The notes under the pieces are model-generated. The model searched no databases and was not told the origin of the DNA. It saw only the letters and a list, made by a program, of their open reading frames with translations. Positions 16,340-23,759 of a stretch of 39,785 nt of DNA are shown here, in pieces. Origin of the DNA: Oscillospiraceae bacterium (GTDB lineage: Bacteria; Bacillota; Clostridia; Oscillospirales; CAG-382). The first letter of the stretch is position 1. The number at the start of each line of letters is the position of its first letter. Location: assembly GCA_015063885.1 (NCBI GenBank), contig SVTH01000015.1, positions 1 through 39,785 of the forward strand, given 5' to 3'. The translations under genes were made by a program, and so were the position numbers.

Positions 16340-17740
16340 TTAAAAAGCAAATAAAAGCCATCCTTGGGAAGAGATGATGTCTGACACGTCTTCGTTTTGA
16401 CGGGGAGTCAGGATGCACCCGTACTGCGGGATGGAGAAAAACACACTTCCGTCCCCGCGATAGAACGCAGGAGCGCTTGGGCGACAGGCAGAACGGACTC
16501 TCAACCGAGGGTTCATCCAGCCGAAGGCATGGTCATCCAAGGATAGCATACTCTCCAAGACCTCGGGACACACGCGGAAAAAGCGCAAGTAATCAAGGGG
16601 CTCGTCGTTTTCGTTTCTGGTCTGAACGACGCCTTGAGGATGGCAATCCGTTGCCACGACAGAACGGGGTATGGGAATTTCGTAGTCATTCAAAACCGTA
16701 TACTTTTCGGAAATCTCACCGTCCAAGGGGAATCGAAGGGACATAACTGTACAATACCGACCGCAGTGTTCAAGCAAAGAACGAAAAGCATCCCCTGTAA
16801 TGTCTTGGACCGAAGAAAAGGGACCAAAGCCATAAACCGGCCAAAGCTGGCGGCTGTTCTTGTCCGCAAGGATTCCCGTTTGACAGCCGTGTTTTTTCGC
16901 GAGCTCTTCGGCTTTCTTGTATGCAAAAATCGGAGATTGAGGATATTTTTTCGATTCGGCAACTTGATCAATGATCGCAACACGGGCTTCGGAGCTTGTT
17001 TCGCCCCCTAAAAACCGCATACGGAAAGCGAAGCGAATCTGGTCGTCTATCGTATCCAGCATATACCACAAGGTCTCGTCCTGCTGGGCTTGCAGAAGCT
17101 CCTGTTCCCAAGGGTCCAAAGCGCGAAGGCGCAAAGAAGAGGCTTCGCTACAGGATGCATAAAACGCTTTCATTGCAAGCGCATCATCGGGAGTTGCGAG
17201 ACGGGTATCGAAATTCTCCCACATTGGCGGTTCCTCGTCGCTTGGCGGATCATCGTCCCAGGAAAACCAGTTCCCTTTCTTCAAAAGCAAAGCTACGTCT
17301 TCTCCCTCCTCGGGTGAAAGCATACATTCGCCCTCGTGGACGATGGCTTGAAGGAACAAGCTGCCGTCCGCTCGGTAGAAATACAGATCTTCGGGGTTAT
17401 TGTATCCCCATGCGGATATCCAGCTGAATAAAGAATCTGTAATAGAGGTCAACACTTCCGGCAGTTCGGGACAAACGCGGTAAAACTTGTAGTATGTAAG
17501 CGGTTTTTCCGTAATTCCTTCATAGGAAAGGCCGGGCAAAAAATCTTTTGGAATCGTTTTTGGGATGGAAATCTCAAAAGGTGCCAATACTTCAAGAGCA
17601 CGCAAGGGTTCCTTGTCGATCCAGAAACTCAGTGCCAAGTATGCGCTGTAACGACAGCAAGTTTCTATCAGTATACGGTGATCTTCGCCGGAAAAAACTG
17701 ACTCTACGTTATCTTCGTCGTAAAGCGTATATTCTTTCAT
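16340..17740 (-). CDS. Protein with duplicated terminal domains flanking a GNAT-like centre
   Basis: 466 residues. The two ends are related to each other. Residues 19-158 and 317-463 share ETCCRYSAYLALSF versus EHCGRYCTVMSLRF, FEISIPKTI versus YEIPIPRSV, PLTYYKFYRVCPELPEVL versus PLDYLRFFRVCPEVLESM, and FYRADGSLF versus FYRGDGSVF. Between them, residues 178-308 resemble an N-acetyltransferase fold: TRLATPDDALAMKAFYASC at its start and AYKKAEELAKKHGCQTGILA, then N...LWPVYGFG, at its end. Whether it binds acetyl-CoA is unclear, since the usual Q/RxxGxG/A loop is not obvious. The ATG follows AAAGGAG and has a consensus promoter. It lies 17 bases upstream of plsC and is first in that operon. Function unknown. 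Confidence 0.82.
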   Translation of the reverse strand: MKEYTLYDEDNVESVFSGEDHRILIETCCRYSAYLALSFWIDKEPLRALEVLAPFEISIPKTIPKDFLPGLSYEGITEKPLTYYKFYRVCPELPEVLTSITDSLFSWISAWGYNNPEDLYFYRADGSLFLQAIVHEGECMLSPEEGEDVALLLKKGNWFSWDDDPPSDEEPPMWENFDTRLATPDDALAMKAFYASCSEASSLRLRALDPWEQELLQAQQDETLWYMLDTIDDQIRFAFRMRFLGGETSSEARVAIIDQVAESKKYPQSPIFAYKKAEELAKKHGCQTGILADKNSRQLWPVYGFGPFSSVQDITGDAFRSLLEHCGRYCTVMSLRFPLDGEISEKYTVLNDYEIPIPRSVVATDCHPQGVVQTRNENDEPLDYLRFFRVCPEVLESMLSLDDHAFGWMNPRLRVRSACRPSAPAFYRGDGSVFFSIPQYGCILTPRQNEDVSDIISSQGWLLFAF

Positions 17741-17769
17741 GAAAGAACTCCTTTCCATGGGACGTATGT

Positions 17770-17798
17770 ATTATATACTTTTGGAAGGCTTTTGTCAA
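17770..17798 (-). promoter_or_regulatory. Sigma-A promoter of the leftward lipid operon
   Basis: On the minus strand TTGACA (17798-17793), 17-nt spacer, TATAAT (17775-17770): both boxes are perfect consensus. It drives the GNAT-sandwich, PlsC, lipoprotein and patatin genes. Confidence 0.88.
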
Positions 17799-17800
17799 GG

Positions 17801-17827
17801 AAAAAAGAGCACCCGCAGGTGCTCTTT
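17801..17827 (-). terminator. Rho-independent terminator
   Basis: 10-bp stem AAAGAGCACC/GGTGCTCTTT with loop CGCA (plus-strand reading); the minus strand continues in a T-run. It ends the P-loop kinase gene. Confidence 0.88.
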
Positions 17828-17833
17828 GTCGGC

Positions 17834-18343
17834 TTATAACGGAAGCTTGTAGCTTTCATCAATGAGGAAGTATTCCACGCCTTCTGCGGTGGCCCGCTTC
17901 AAAAAGGATGCGTTGTCCTCCAAAACGGATTCCATGGTGCAATCTTCGTCGTCCAAACGGTCCTCGATCACGCTTGCAAAGCCCTTGATTTCTCCGAAAT
18001 GCTCCCGGATATATCCCTCGCTCATGACCAGGCAATAAAAACGGATATGCTCCAGATACTCCGGCGGGAAGTCCTTTTGCCAATCCATGGGGATGTAACA
18101 GCCCTCTGCGATCATGTTCTGCTTGTTTTCGATGGCGGTCTTCACCATCTCCCGCAGAATAGGCCACAAATACGCGGTAAGCTCCTCATCGTCGCTCATA
18201 GGGGTGAGGGAGGTGTTGCCGCTGCGGATCAGCCCCATTTTCAGATGATCCATGGAGACAGCGGGGTAGTGATATTTCTCCAAAAGTTTCTGCATGAGCA
18301 ACGTCTTTCCCGTGTGGGAGGCGCCTGTGATAAGAATGATCAT
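17834..18343 (-). CDS. P-loop kinase-like protein (AAA_33/zeta-toxin-like)
   Basis: 169 residues. It opens with MIILITGASHTGKT, a Walker A motif (7-14) at the extreme N-terminus as in small nucleotide and metabolite kinases. HY.AVSMDHLKMGLIRSG follows as the probable substrate and Asp motif, then a helical lid (ELTAYLWPILREMVKTAIEN) and ..NMIAEGCYIP. The order matches AAA_33-type kinases such as zeta-toxin and 2-phosphoglycerate-kinase relatives, but the substrate is unknown. The start is the ATG in a 4-base overlap with the upstream peptidase-like gene and behind AGAAGGAG. No antitoxin-like partner is visible, so I do not call a toxin system. Confidence 0.82.
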   Translation of the reverse strand: MIILITGASHTGKTLLMQKLLEKYHYPAVSMDHLKMGLIRSGNTSLTPMSDDEELTAYLWPILREMVKTAIENKQNMIAEGCYIPMDWQKDFPPEYLEHIRFYCLVMSEGYIREHFGEIKGFASVIEDRLDDEDCTMESVLEDNASFLKRATAEGVEYFLIDESYKLPL

Positions 18344-18807
18344 AAGGAAGCTCCTTCTGCGGCGTTTCGGGAGAGTCCGCATTTGATTCTTTCGATAAGA
18401 TGTTCGTTGATGCTTTTGATTGATGGGATATGAATGAGCACCGCTTTTCCGTTGAATTTCTGCAATAAATGCCAGTAGGCAGCATTGCACAAATAATGCG
18501 TGGGCTCGTGGGACACGCAATTGTGTATGCCGGCTACATCCAGTTGCGCCGAAAGGGCCGCTATGTTCAGCGTAGAGTAAAGCCGGGTATCTTTTTCCGC
18601 TACCGCTTCGATCCTTACCGTGTCGGTCAGGTTTTTATCTATACCGAAAAGAATAACGGAATCGTAGGCACAGCTTAAAGAGTCGATGTCTCTTTTCAAT
18701 CCTTCAAAAGAGTTAGTCAACAAATAGCTATCTGTGGAAATAGCTTTTGCCAGAATGCAGGATGCATTATTTTTCCCTTTGAAGCCGACGTATAATTCTC
18801 TGTTCAT
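18340..18807 (-). CDS. Pyroglutamyl-peptidase I-like protein (C15 family, short)
   Basis: 155 residues, shorter than the ~210 of typical Pcp. The C15 landmarks are recognisable: RIEAVA with Glu67, VSHEPTHYLCNAAYWHLL with Cys107, and AVLIHIP with His126, giving the Glu-Cys-His triad in the usual order. The N-terminal third is reduced and lacks the normal G-F-x-P-F start (here LYVGFKG), so substrate binding may differ. The ATG follows AAGGGAGAT. There is no room for a separate promoter between the tRNA terminator hairpin and this start, so it may depend on readthrough from the tRNA-Val promoter. It overlaps the kinase gene by four bases. Family call moderate. Confidence 0.72.
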   Translation of the reverse strand: MNRELYVGFKGKNNASCILAKAISTDSYLLTNSFEGLKRDIDSLSCAYDSVILFGIDKNLTDTVRIEAVAEKDTRLYSTLNIAALSAQLDVAGIHNCVSHEPTHYLCNAAYWHLLQKFNGKAVLIHIPSIKSINEHLIERIKCGLSRNAAEGASL

Positions 18808-18823
18808 ACAGATCTCCCTTGGA

Positions 18824-18853
18824 TAAAAAAATCTCGTTCCTAAGAACGAGATT
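18824..18853 (-). terminator. Terminator after tRNA-Val
   Basis: 9-bp stem ATCTCGTTC/GAACGAGAT with loop CTAA (plus-strand reading), extended by A/T pairs; a T-run follows on the minus strand. It lies between the tRNA 3' end and the peptidase-like gene. Confidence 0.85.
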
Positions 18854-18856
18854 TTT

Positions 18857-18932
18857 TGGTGGAGAGTATAGGGCTCGAACCTATGACCCACTGCTTGTAA
18901 GGCAGTTGCTCTCCCAGCTGAGCTAACCCTCC
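18857..18932 (-). tRNA. tRNA-Val (UAC)
   Basis: 76 nt including an encoded CCA. The cloverleaf folds fully: acceptor GGAGGGT/ACTCTCC (one G-U), D-stem GCTC/GAGC, anticodon stem ACTGC/GCAGT around loop CTTACAA, variable GGGTC, T-stem ATAGG/CCTAT around TTCGAGC. Anticodon TAC reads GUA (and other GUN) valine codons. It has its own consensus promoter and terminator. Confidence 0.97.
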
Positions 18933-18946
18933 GTGACAGCTTCGCT

Positions 18947-18975
18947 ATGATACCACAAAAAAACAGGTTTGTCAA
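18947..18975 (-). promoter_or_regulatory. tRNA-Val promoter
   Basis: Minus strand TTGACA (18975-18970), 17-nt spacer ending TGG, TATCAT (18952-18947), followed by AGCGAAGCTGTC. The -10 environment closely matches the promoter at 39744-39772. Confidence 0.88.
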
Positions 18976-18996
18976 TAGGTTTTTGAAAAATATTTC

Positions 18997-19028
18997 AAAA
19001 AATGCGCCTCTTTTTTAGAAGAGGCGCA
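18997..19028 (-). terminator. Terminator of the branching-enzyme gene
   Basis: 10-bp stem TGCGCCTCTT/AAGAGGCGCA with loop TTTTAG (plus-strand reading); on the minus strand it runs into TTTTTT. Confidence 0.9.
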
Positions 19029-19034
19029 ACGTAC

Positions 19035-21023
19035 TTATTTCTTTCGTTTCAGCTTCAGCACCAAAGCGCTTCTGGAGGGCAGGTAGCAATAGAAGCCGAT
19101 CCTGCCGTCGGGCTGTCTGGCAGCCTTGTAGCGGTAAGCGGTGTCGATCCGTTCCGGCCCGCCGAAGGCCTTGTCGTCGGTGGACAGAGCTACCACGTAG
19201 CTTCCTTCCACGGGGGTGGGGATGAAATAGGGATCGTAGGAATAGCTTGGGTGGAAATTGAAGGCAAACACCGTATTTCCCTTCCCGTAGATCAAAACGT
19301 AATCCTCCCGCTTTTCCCACAGGGAATACGCCGGGGAGAGCATCAGCCTGCCCGTTTTCAACAAGGCCACCATGGCGGCGTCGAAGGCCTGCAGATCTCC
19401 GTAGCGGAGAAGACCGTTGTCCGCCAGGCTCCATTGCCTGCGGCAGTAGTGATAGCTCCAGCCGTTCCCCTCTCTGGGGAAGTCGATCCATTCGGGATGG
19501 CCGAACTCGTTCCCCATAAAGGTGAGGTATCCCTCTCCCGCCAGGGAGGCGGTGAGCAGGCGGATCATCTTGTGCAACGCCATACCCCGATCGATCACGG
19601 GACTTTGGGACTGCTTGTTCATGGAAGTGTACATCTCCGCATCGCAGAGACGGAACATGATGGTCTTATCTCCCACCAAGGCCTGGTCGTGGGATTCGCA
19701 ATACCCCACGGTCTTTTCCCCCTTGCGGCGATTGGTAAGCTCGTACCACAGATGCCCTACGTTCCAATCCTCGTCACGGTATTCCTTCAGGTACTTGATC
19801 CAAAGGTCGGGAACTCCCATGCCCAAGCGGAAGTCGAAGCCCAAGCCCCCTTCCTTGGTAGGCAGGCACATCCCGGGCATACCGGACATATCCTCGGCAA
19901 TGGTGATCGCGTGCTTATTGACAGAATGGATCAGATCGTTGGCCAGCCGCAGGTAGGTCACTGCGTCTCCGTCGGTGTTGAGGGTGTAGTACATCCCGTA
20001 GTTGGTAAAGGCACTGCCCAGACCGTGATCCAGGTACAGCATGGAGGTGACCCCGTCAAAGCGGAACCCGTCGAAATGGTATTCCTCCATCCAATACTTC
20101 AAGTTGGAAAGCAGGAAGTGCAACACCTCGTTCTTCCCGTAGTTGAACAGCTTGGTGCCCCAGGCGGGGTGATCTCCCCGGGGGCCTTCATGGAAGAACT
20201 GATAATCGGTTCCGTCGAATTGGTTGATGCCGTCCAAGGTGTTCTTCACCGCGTGGGAATGTACCACGTCCAGCAAAACGGCAATGCCCATCTCGTGGGC
20301 GGCGTTGACCAGCTCCTTCAGCTCCTCACCCGTGCCGTAACGGGAGGAGGCGGCAAAAAAGCTGGACACCTGATATCCAAAGGAGCCGTAGTAGGGATGC
20401 TCCATGATGGCCATGATCTGCAGGGTGTTGTACCCCAGCTTGGCCACGCGGGGGAGGACGTTTTCTCGGAACTCCCTGTAGGAAGCTACTTTTCCCTCCT
20501 CGCTCGCCATGCCGATATGGCATTCGTAGATAAAGGGCACCTTTTCGGGGCGGAAGCTCTCGTCCGTCCAGGCAAAGGGCTTGTGTTCCGTCACCTCCGC
20601 ACACCAAAGGTAGGTCACGGGGTCCTGCACCACCCGGGTGGCGTACAAGGGCACACGGCGCAAAAGCTCTCCGCCGTGATGAACGATGGCCTGTACCTTC
20701 TGCCCGGGGCGCAAAGCGTCTTTCCCTTGCAGTCTCACCTCAAAAACGCCGTTTTCCAACGCCGTCATGGGTGTGGCGTGAACGTCCCAGCCGTTGAAGT
20801 CTCCCGTGAAGAACATGGCCTCCGCACCGGGGGCCCATTCGCGGTAGACCCAGCCTTCCTCCGTTTGGTGGATGCCGAAATACAGGTGGGCGTTGGCAAA
20901 ATCCGCAAGCCTGCCGTTTCCCACCAGCTCCCGCTTTTTGGCGTGATAGGCTTTCATCAGGTTTTCGATATGCTCTTCGTAAGGGCGCAGGTAAGGATCC
21001 AATTCCGTAATGCGGTAAGACAT
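19035..21023 (-). CDS. glgB: 1,4-alpha-glucan branching enzyme, eukaryotic-like GH13_8 type
   Basis: 662 residues. It transfers alpha-1,4 glucan segments to O6 positions, making branches in glycogen. Residues about 55-145 form the CBM48-like domain (REWAPGAEAMFFTGDFNGWD). The GH13 barrel follows, with DVVHSHAVKN (252-261), nucleophile Asp323 in GFRFDGVTSML, acid/base Glu377 in IAEDMSG and Asp446 in ESHDQA. The segments MAIMEHPYYGSFGYQVSSFF, HSHA and FDGVTSMLY are those of plant and animal branching enzymes (GH13_8) rather than typical bacterial GlgB (GH13_9). It stands alone, with its own promoter and terminator; no glgC, glgA or glgP is nearby. The ATG follows CGGAGGTC. Confidence 0.93.
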   Translation of the reverse strand: MSYRITELDPYLRPYEEHIENLMKAYHAKKRELVGNGRLADFANAHLYFGIHQTEEGWVYREWAPGAEAMFFTGDFNGWDVHATPMTALENGVFEVRLQGKDALRPGQKVQAIVHHGGELLRRVPLYATRVVQDPVTYLWCAEVTEHKPFAWTDESFRPEKVPFIYECHIGMASEEGKVASYREFRENVLPRVAKLGYNTLQIMAIMEHPYYGSFGYQVSSFFAASSRYGTGEELKELVNAAHEMGIAVLLDVVHSHAVKNTLDGINQFDGTDYQFFHEGPRGDHPAWGTKLFNYGKNEVLHFLLSNLKYWMEEYHFDGFRFDGVTSMLYLDHGLGSAFTNYGMYYTLNTDGDAVTYLRLANDLIHSVNKHAITIAEDMSGMPGMCLPTKEGGLGFDFRLGMGVPDLWIKYLKEYRDEDWNVGHLWYELTNRRKGEKTVGYCESHDQALVGDKTIMFRLCDAEMYTSMNKQSQSPVIDRGMALHKMIRLLTASLAGEGYLTFMGNEFGHPEWIDFPREGNGWSYHYCRRQWSLADNGLLRYGDLQAFDAAMVALLKTGRLMLSPAYSLWEKREDYVLIYGKGNTVFAFNFHPSYSYDPYFIPTPVEGSYVVALSTDDKAFGGPERIDTAYRYKAARQPDGRIGFYCYLPSRSALVLKLKRKK

Positions 21024-21061
21024 ACAAAAGACCTCCGTTTTCGTTCCTCTGCCTTTCCTTT

Positions 21062-21090
21062 ATTTTATCACGGTTTGGAAAAAAATGCAA
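21062..21090 (-). promoter_or_regulatory. Sigma-A promoter of the branching-enzyme gene
   Basis: Minus strand TTGCAT (21090-21085), 17-nt spacer ending TGA, TAAAAT (21067-21062). Bases 21091-21206 between this promoter and the divergent one hold no feature I can name. Confidence 0.75.
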
Positions 21091-21206
21091 CGGGTTTTTG
21101 GCGGAAGCGTCCTTCCCGCAGGTAAAAAACCAAGGGGGTGTTTTTATACAAAACGACGGAAAACAGGGCTTTTTCGGCAGGTACGGGATTTTTCCCCTTT
21201 AGGGCA

Positions 21207-21235
21207 TTGCATTTTTTCGCCGTTTGTGCTACAAT
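21207..21235 (+). promoter_or_regulatory. Sigma-A promoter, extended -10
   Basis: TTGCAT (21207-21212), 17-nt spacer ending TGC, TACAAT (21230-21235). It drives the PAP2-DUF3737-SGNH operon. Confidence 0.8.
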
Positions 21236-21269
21236 TCCTTTTAAGGCCTGTCAGGAAGGAGAGGGAAGC

Positions 21270-21830
21270 ATGCTGGATTGGCTGAACCAATGGGAGTTGG
21301 GGATCTTGGACGGGATCCAAGCTCTTTTCCGTTGCGGTTTTTTGGACGTGATCGTTCCCATCTTCACCTTTTTTGGGAATGCGGGCTGGATCTGGATCGT
21401 GATCAGCGTGCTGCTCATAGCCTTCCGCAAGCACCGCAAGGCGGGGATCACCCTTGCCGTAGGGCTGATCGCCCAGCTGTTGGTGTGCAATCTGCTGCTG
21501 AAAAACCTCATCGCCCGAGACCGCCCCTGCTGGCTGGCAGAGGACGTGGAGCTTTTGGTGGATCTGCCCACCGATTATTCCTTCCCCTCGGGACATACCA
21601 TGGTGTGCTTCATCGCCGCTGCCATTTTAGCCATGTATAACCGCAAATGGGGGTATATCGCCTTCCCCGTGGCGGTGCTCATGGGATTCACCCGCCTGTA
21701 TCTCTACGTGCATTTTCCCACGGACGTGTTGGGCGGTGCGGTGCTGGGGGTGCTGTTGGGTGCAGCCGTGACCTTGCTTATGAGAAAATTCTTTGAATTG
21801 CTGGAGAAGAAATATGCAATGCATCTGTGA
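21270..21830 (+). CDS. PAP2-family phosphatase (undecaprenyl-diphosphatase-like)
   Basis: 186 residues with five or six membrane helices. All three PAP2 blocks are complete: K78-x6-R85-P86 (KNLIARDRP), PSGH at 106-109, and TRLYLYVHFPTD with Arg142, His148 and Asp152. Such enzymes dephosphorylate lipid phosphates on the outer face; BcrC-like members recycle undecaprenyl diphosphate for wall synthesis, a likely but unproven role here. The ATG follows GGAAGGAGAG; an in-frame start at 21138 lies upstream of the promoter and is rejected. The end overlaps the DUF3737 gene by 17 bases. Confidence 0.92.
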   Translation: MLDWLNQWELGILDGIQALFRCGFLDVIVPIFTFFGNAGWIWIVISVLLIAFRKHRKAGITLAVGLIAQLLVCNLLLKNLIARDRPCWLAEDVELLVDLPTDYSFPSGHTMVCFIAAAILAMYNRKWGYIAFPVAVLMGFTRLYLYVHFPTDVLGGAVLGVLLGAAVTLLMRKFFELLEKKYAMHL

Positions 21831-22659
21831 TAAAACCTTTGACGAAGAACGTGCCCTTTACGGCTCTGATGGAGTAAGGGTGGAAAACTGCCGCTTTGAA
21901 GGCCCTGCCGACGGGGAATCCGCTTTGAAGGAAAGCCAAAACGTGGAGGTGACAAACTGCCATTTTGCGTTGCGCTATCCCTTCTGGCACGATACCCACC
22001 TGACGGTGGAAAACTGCACCCTGACGGACACCTGCCGTGCCGCCTTCTGGTACGACGAGGACGTGAAGGTGGCCCACACCACCCTGGGGGGCATCAAGGC
22101 CTTCCGTGAATGTAAGGACGTGGAGATCACCGATTGCGAGGGGGTCTCCGAGGAGTTCGGCTGGAACTGCCGTAACATTTCCATGGAGAGATTCACCATG
22201 CAGTCCGCCTACTTCCTGTTCGGCGCCTCCCACGTGACCATGAAGGAAAGCACCTTCACAGGGAAGTATTCCTTCCAGTACGTAAAAAACGCCGTCATTC
22301 GGGACAGCGTGCTGAACACCAAGGACGCCTTCTGGCACAGCGAGAACGTCACCGTTTACGACAGCGTTCTCAAGGGGGAATACCTGGGCTGGTACGCCAA
22401 GAACCTCCGCCTGGTGCGCTGTAAGATCATGGGCACCCAGCCCCTTTGCTATTGCGAGGATCTGGTGCTGGAGGATTGCACCATGGAGGGCTGTGACCTG
22501 GCCTTTGAAAACTGCACCGTGAACGCCACCGTGAAGGGGCATATCGACAGCGTGAAGAACCCCACCCACGGCCGCATTACCGCCGATTCCATCGGGGAGA
22601 TCATTCTGGATGCCCACCAAAGACCGGGCAGTGATTGTATCATCGAGGTCAAGGGATGA
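21814..22659 (+). CDS. DUF3737 family right-handed beta-helix protein
   Basis: 281 residues. The protein is built of ~20-residue strands-and-turns of the type N-V-x-V-x-x-C-x-F, as in pectate-lyase-like beta helices. Family marks are KTFDEERALYGS at the start, EGPADGESALKES, FRECKDVEITDCEGVSEEFG, and TKDAFWHSENVTVYDSVLKG. These match what I know of DUF3737, a conserved single-domain family in gut Firmicutes and Bacteroidetes whose function is unknown. No catalytic residues of polysaccharide lyases are evident. It sits inside an overlapping operon with a PAP2 phosphatase and an SGNH hydrolase. The start is the ATG inside the phosphatase gene, with GGAGAAGAA upstream. Confidence 0.9.
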   Translation: MQCICDKTFDEERALYGSDGVRVENCRFEGPADGESALKESQNVEVTNCHFALRYPFWHDTHLTVENCTLTDTCRAAFWYDEDVKVAHTTLGGIKAFRECKDVEITDCEGVSEEFGWNCRNISMERFTMQSAYFLFGASHVTMKESTFTGKYSFQYVKNAVIRDSVLNTKDAFWHSENVTVYDSVLKGEYLGWYAKNLRLVRCKIMGTQPLCYCEDLVLEDCTMEGCDLAFENCTVNATVKGHIDSVKNPTHGRITADSIGEIILDAHQRPGSDCIIEVKG

Positions 22660-23717
22660 AGGAGCTGCGCCTTCCCATCCGCCGCAAGGATTCCCCTGTA
22701 GGGGAAGGGATCACCTTGTATACAGGCCGTGAGACGCCCGGGGTCCTGAAGACGGAGACGTATCTGTTCAACACCGCCAAGCTGATGATCTTCGGGGCAG
22801 ACGGCCTCCTGCGGGAAGCAGGCGGCGAATTGTGGGCCAATACCGATCAAAAGCTGGGGAGCCCTCAGCTGTCCGTCACCATCCCTCCCCACGGCTTTGC
22901 CGTCGCCTTTTCCGGAGCGGGGAACGAGGAGATCCGCGCCTGCTTCGATTTCGCCATGGAGAACGCCATGCTGTACAACGCCACCATGGTGGTGCACCGC
23001 AGAGTGGAGGGCAGAGTGGAAGGGGATACCCTGGTGCTTCGCTACGAGGAAGCAATTCCCCACGATCCCCACGCCTTGAAATTCCTGTTCATCGGCAACA
23101 GCTGTACCTATTTCCACGGCGTGCCCTTGAAGTTCCGTGAGCTTTGCAAGGCGGCGGGCAGGGCGGTGGAGGTGACCTATTGCACCCGCGGTGCGGCGTA
23201 TCTCCACCAATTCGCAGACCCCGACCACCCCTACCATAAGGAGCTTTGTGCCCGTTTGGGGGAAAAACGCTACGATTTCGCCGTGCTCCAGGACGCAGGC
23301 GCCGCCACTCTTGAGGATATGGAAAGCTCTCTCCGCACCCTCCTTCCCATGTTGGAGGAGAATGGGGCAAAGCCTTTCCTGTATATGCGCTGTGCTCCCA
23401 AAGCGGAGGAGGGGCTCATGCAGGAGCTGACCGCCAACCTTTCGAAAACCTACCGCAAGGCGGGGGAGACCTTCCGTGTGCCCGTATCCGCCGCGGCGGA
23501 GGCCTTCGTGCTGTGCCGCGAGAAGTACCCCGCGCTGGAGCTCTATGCAGACGACCGCTCCCACCATTCGGGGATGGGCAGTTACCTGGCGGCCTGCTGT
23601 CTGGCGGAAGCCATCTTGGGCATCGACACCCGTGGAAATTCCTACGACGCCTATTTCGGCAAGGAGACTGCCGAAAAGCTCCAAGAGACCGCCCACGAGA
23701 CCTGCGGAAAAAACTGA
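22656..23717 (+). CDS. SGNH/GDSL-type hydrolase with extra N-terminal domain
   Basis: 353 residues, no signal peptide. Residues about 142-335 form an SGNH hydrolase: FLFIGNSCTYFHGVP with nucleophile Ser149 (block I G-N-S), YDFAVLQDAG as block III-like, and YADDRSHHSGMGSYLAAC carrying the D-x-x-H that completes the triad. It resembles DUF4886-type esterases. Residues 1-141 form a separate domain (KTETYLFNTAKLMIFGADGL onward) that I do not recognise. The ATG overlaps the DUF3737 stop by four bases. The substrate is probably an acyl or acetyl ester on a carbohydrate, but this is inference. Confidence 0.85.
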   Translation: MKELRLPIRRKDSPVGEGITLYTGRETPGVLKTETYLFNTAKLMIFGADGLLREAGGELWANTDQKLGSPQLSVTIPPHGFAVAFSGAGNEEIRACFDFAMENAMLYNATMVVHRRVEGRVEGDTLVLRYEEAIPHDPHALKFLFIGNSCTYFHGVPLKFRELCKAAGRAVEVTYCTRGAAYLHQFADPDHPYHKELCARLGEKRYDFAVLQDAGAATLEDMESSLRTLLPMLEENGAKPFLYMRCAPKAEEGLMQELTANLSKTYRKAGETFRVPVSAAAEAFVLCREKYPALELYADDRSHHSGMGSYLAACCLAEAILGIDTRGNSYDAYFGKETAEKLQETAHETCGKN

Positions 23718-23722
23718 ATACG

Positions 23723-23759
23723 AAAAACGGCAAGACTGCGCGTCTTGCCGTTTGCTTTT
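23723..23759. terminator. Bidirectional terminator
   Basis: 12-bp perfect stem AAACGGCAAGAC/GTCTTGCCGTTT with loop TGCGC, T-rich on both sides. It separates the SGNH gene (+) from the sigma-factor gene (-). Confidence 0.9.

Noticed and set aside
17834..18807. Peptidase-like plus P-loop kinase pair as a toxin-antitoxin system
   Set aside because: The kinase resembles zeta-toxin only at fold level and the partner is an enzyme-like protein, not an epsilon-type antitoxin.
19002..21125. A 707-codon rightward open frame opposite the branching-enzyme gene
   Set aside because: It is the antisense shadow of a gene with intact GH13 motifs, has no ribosome site and shows no family features.
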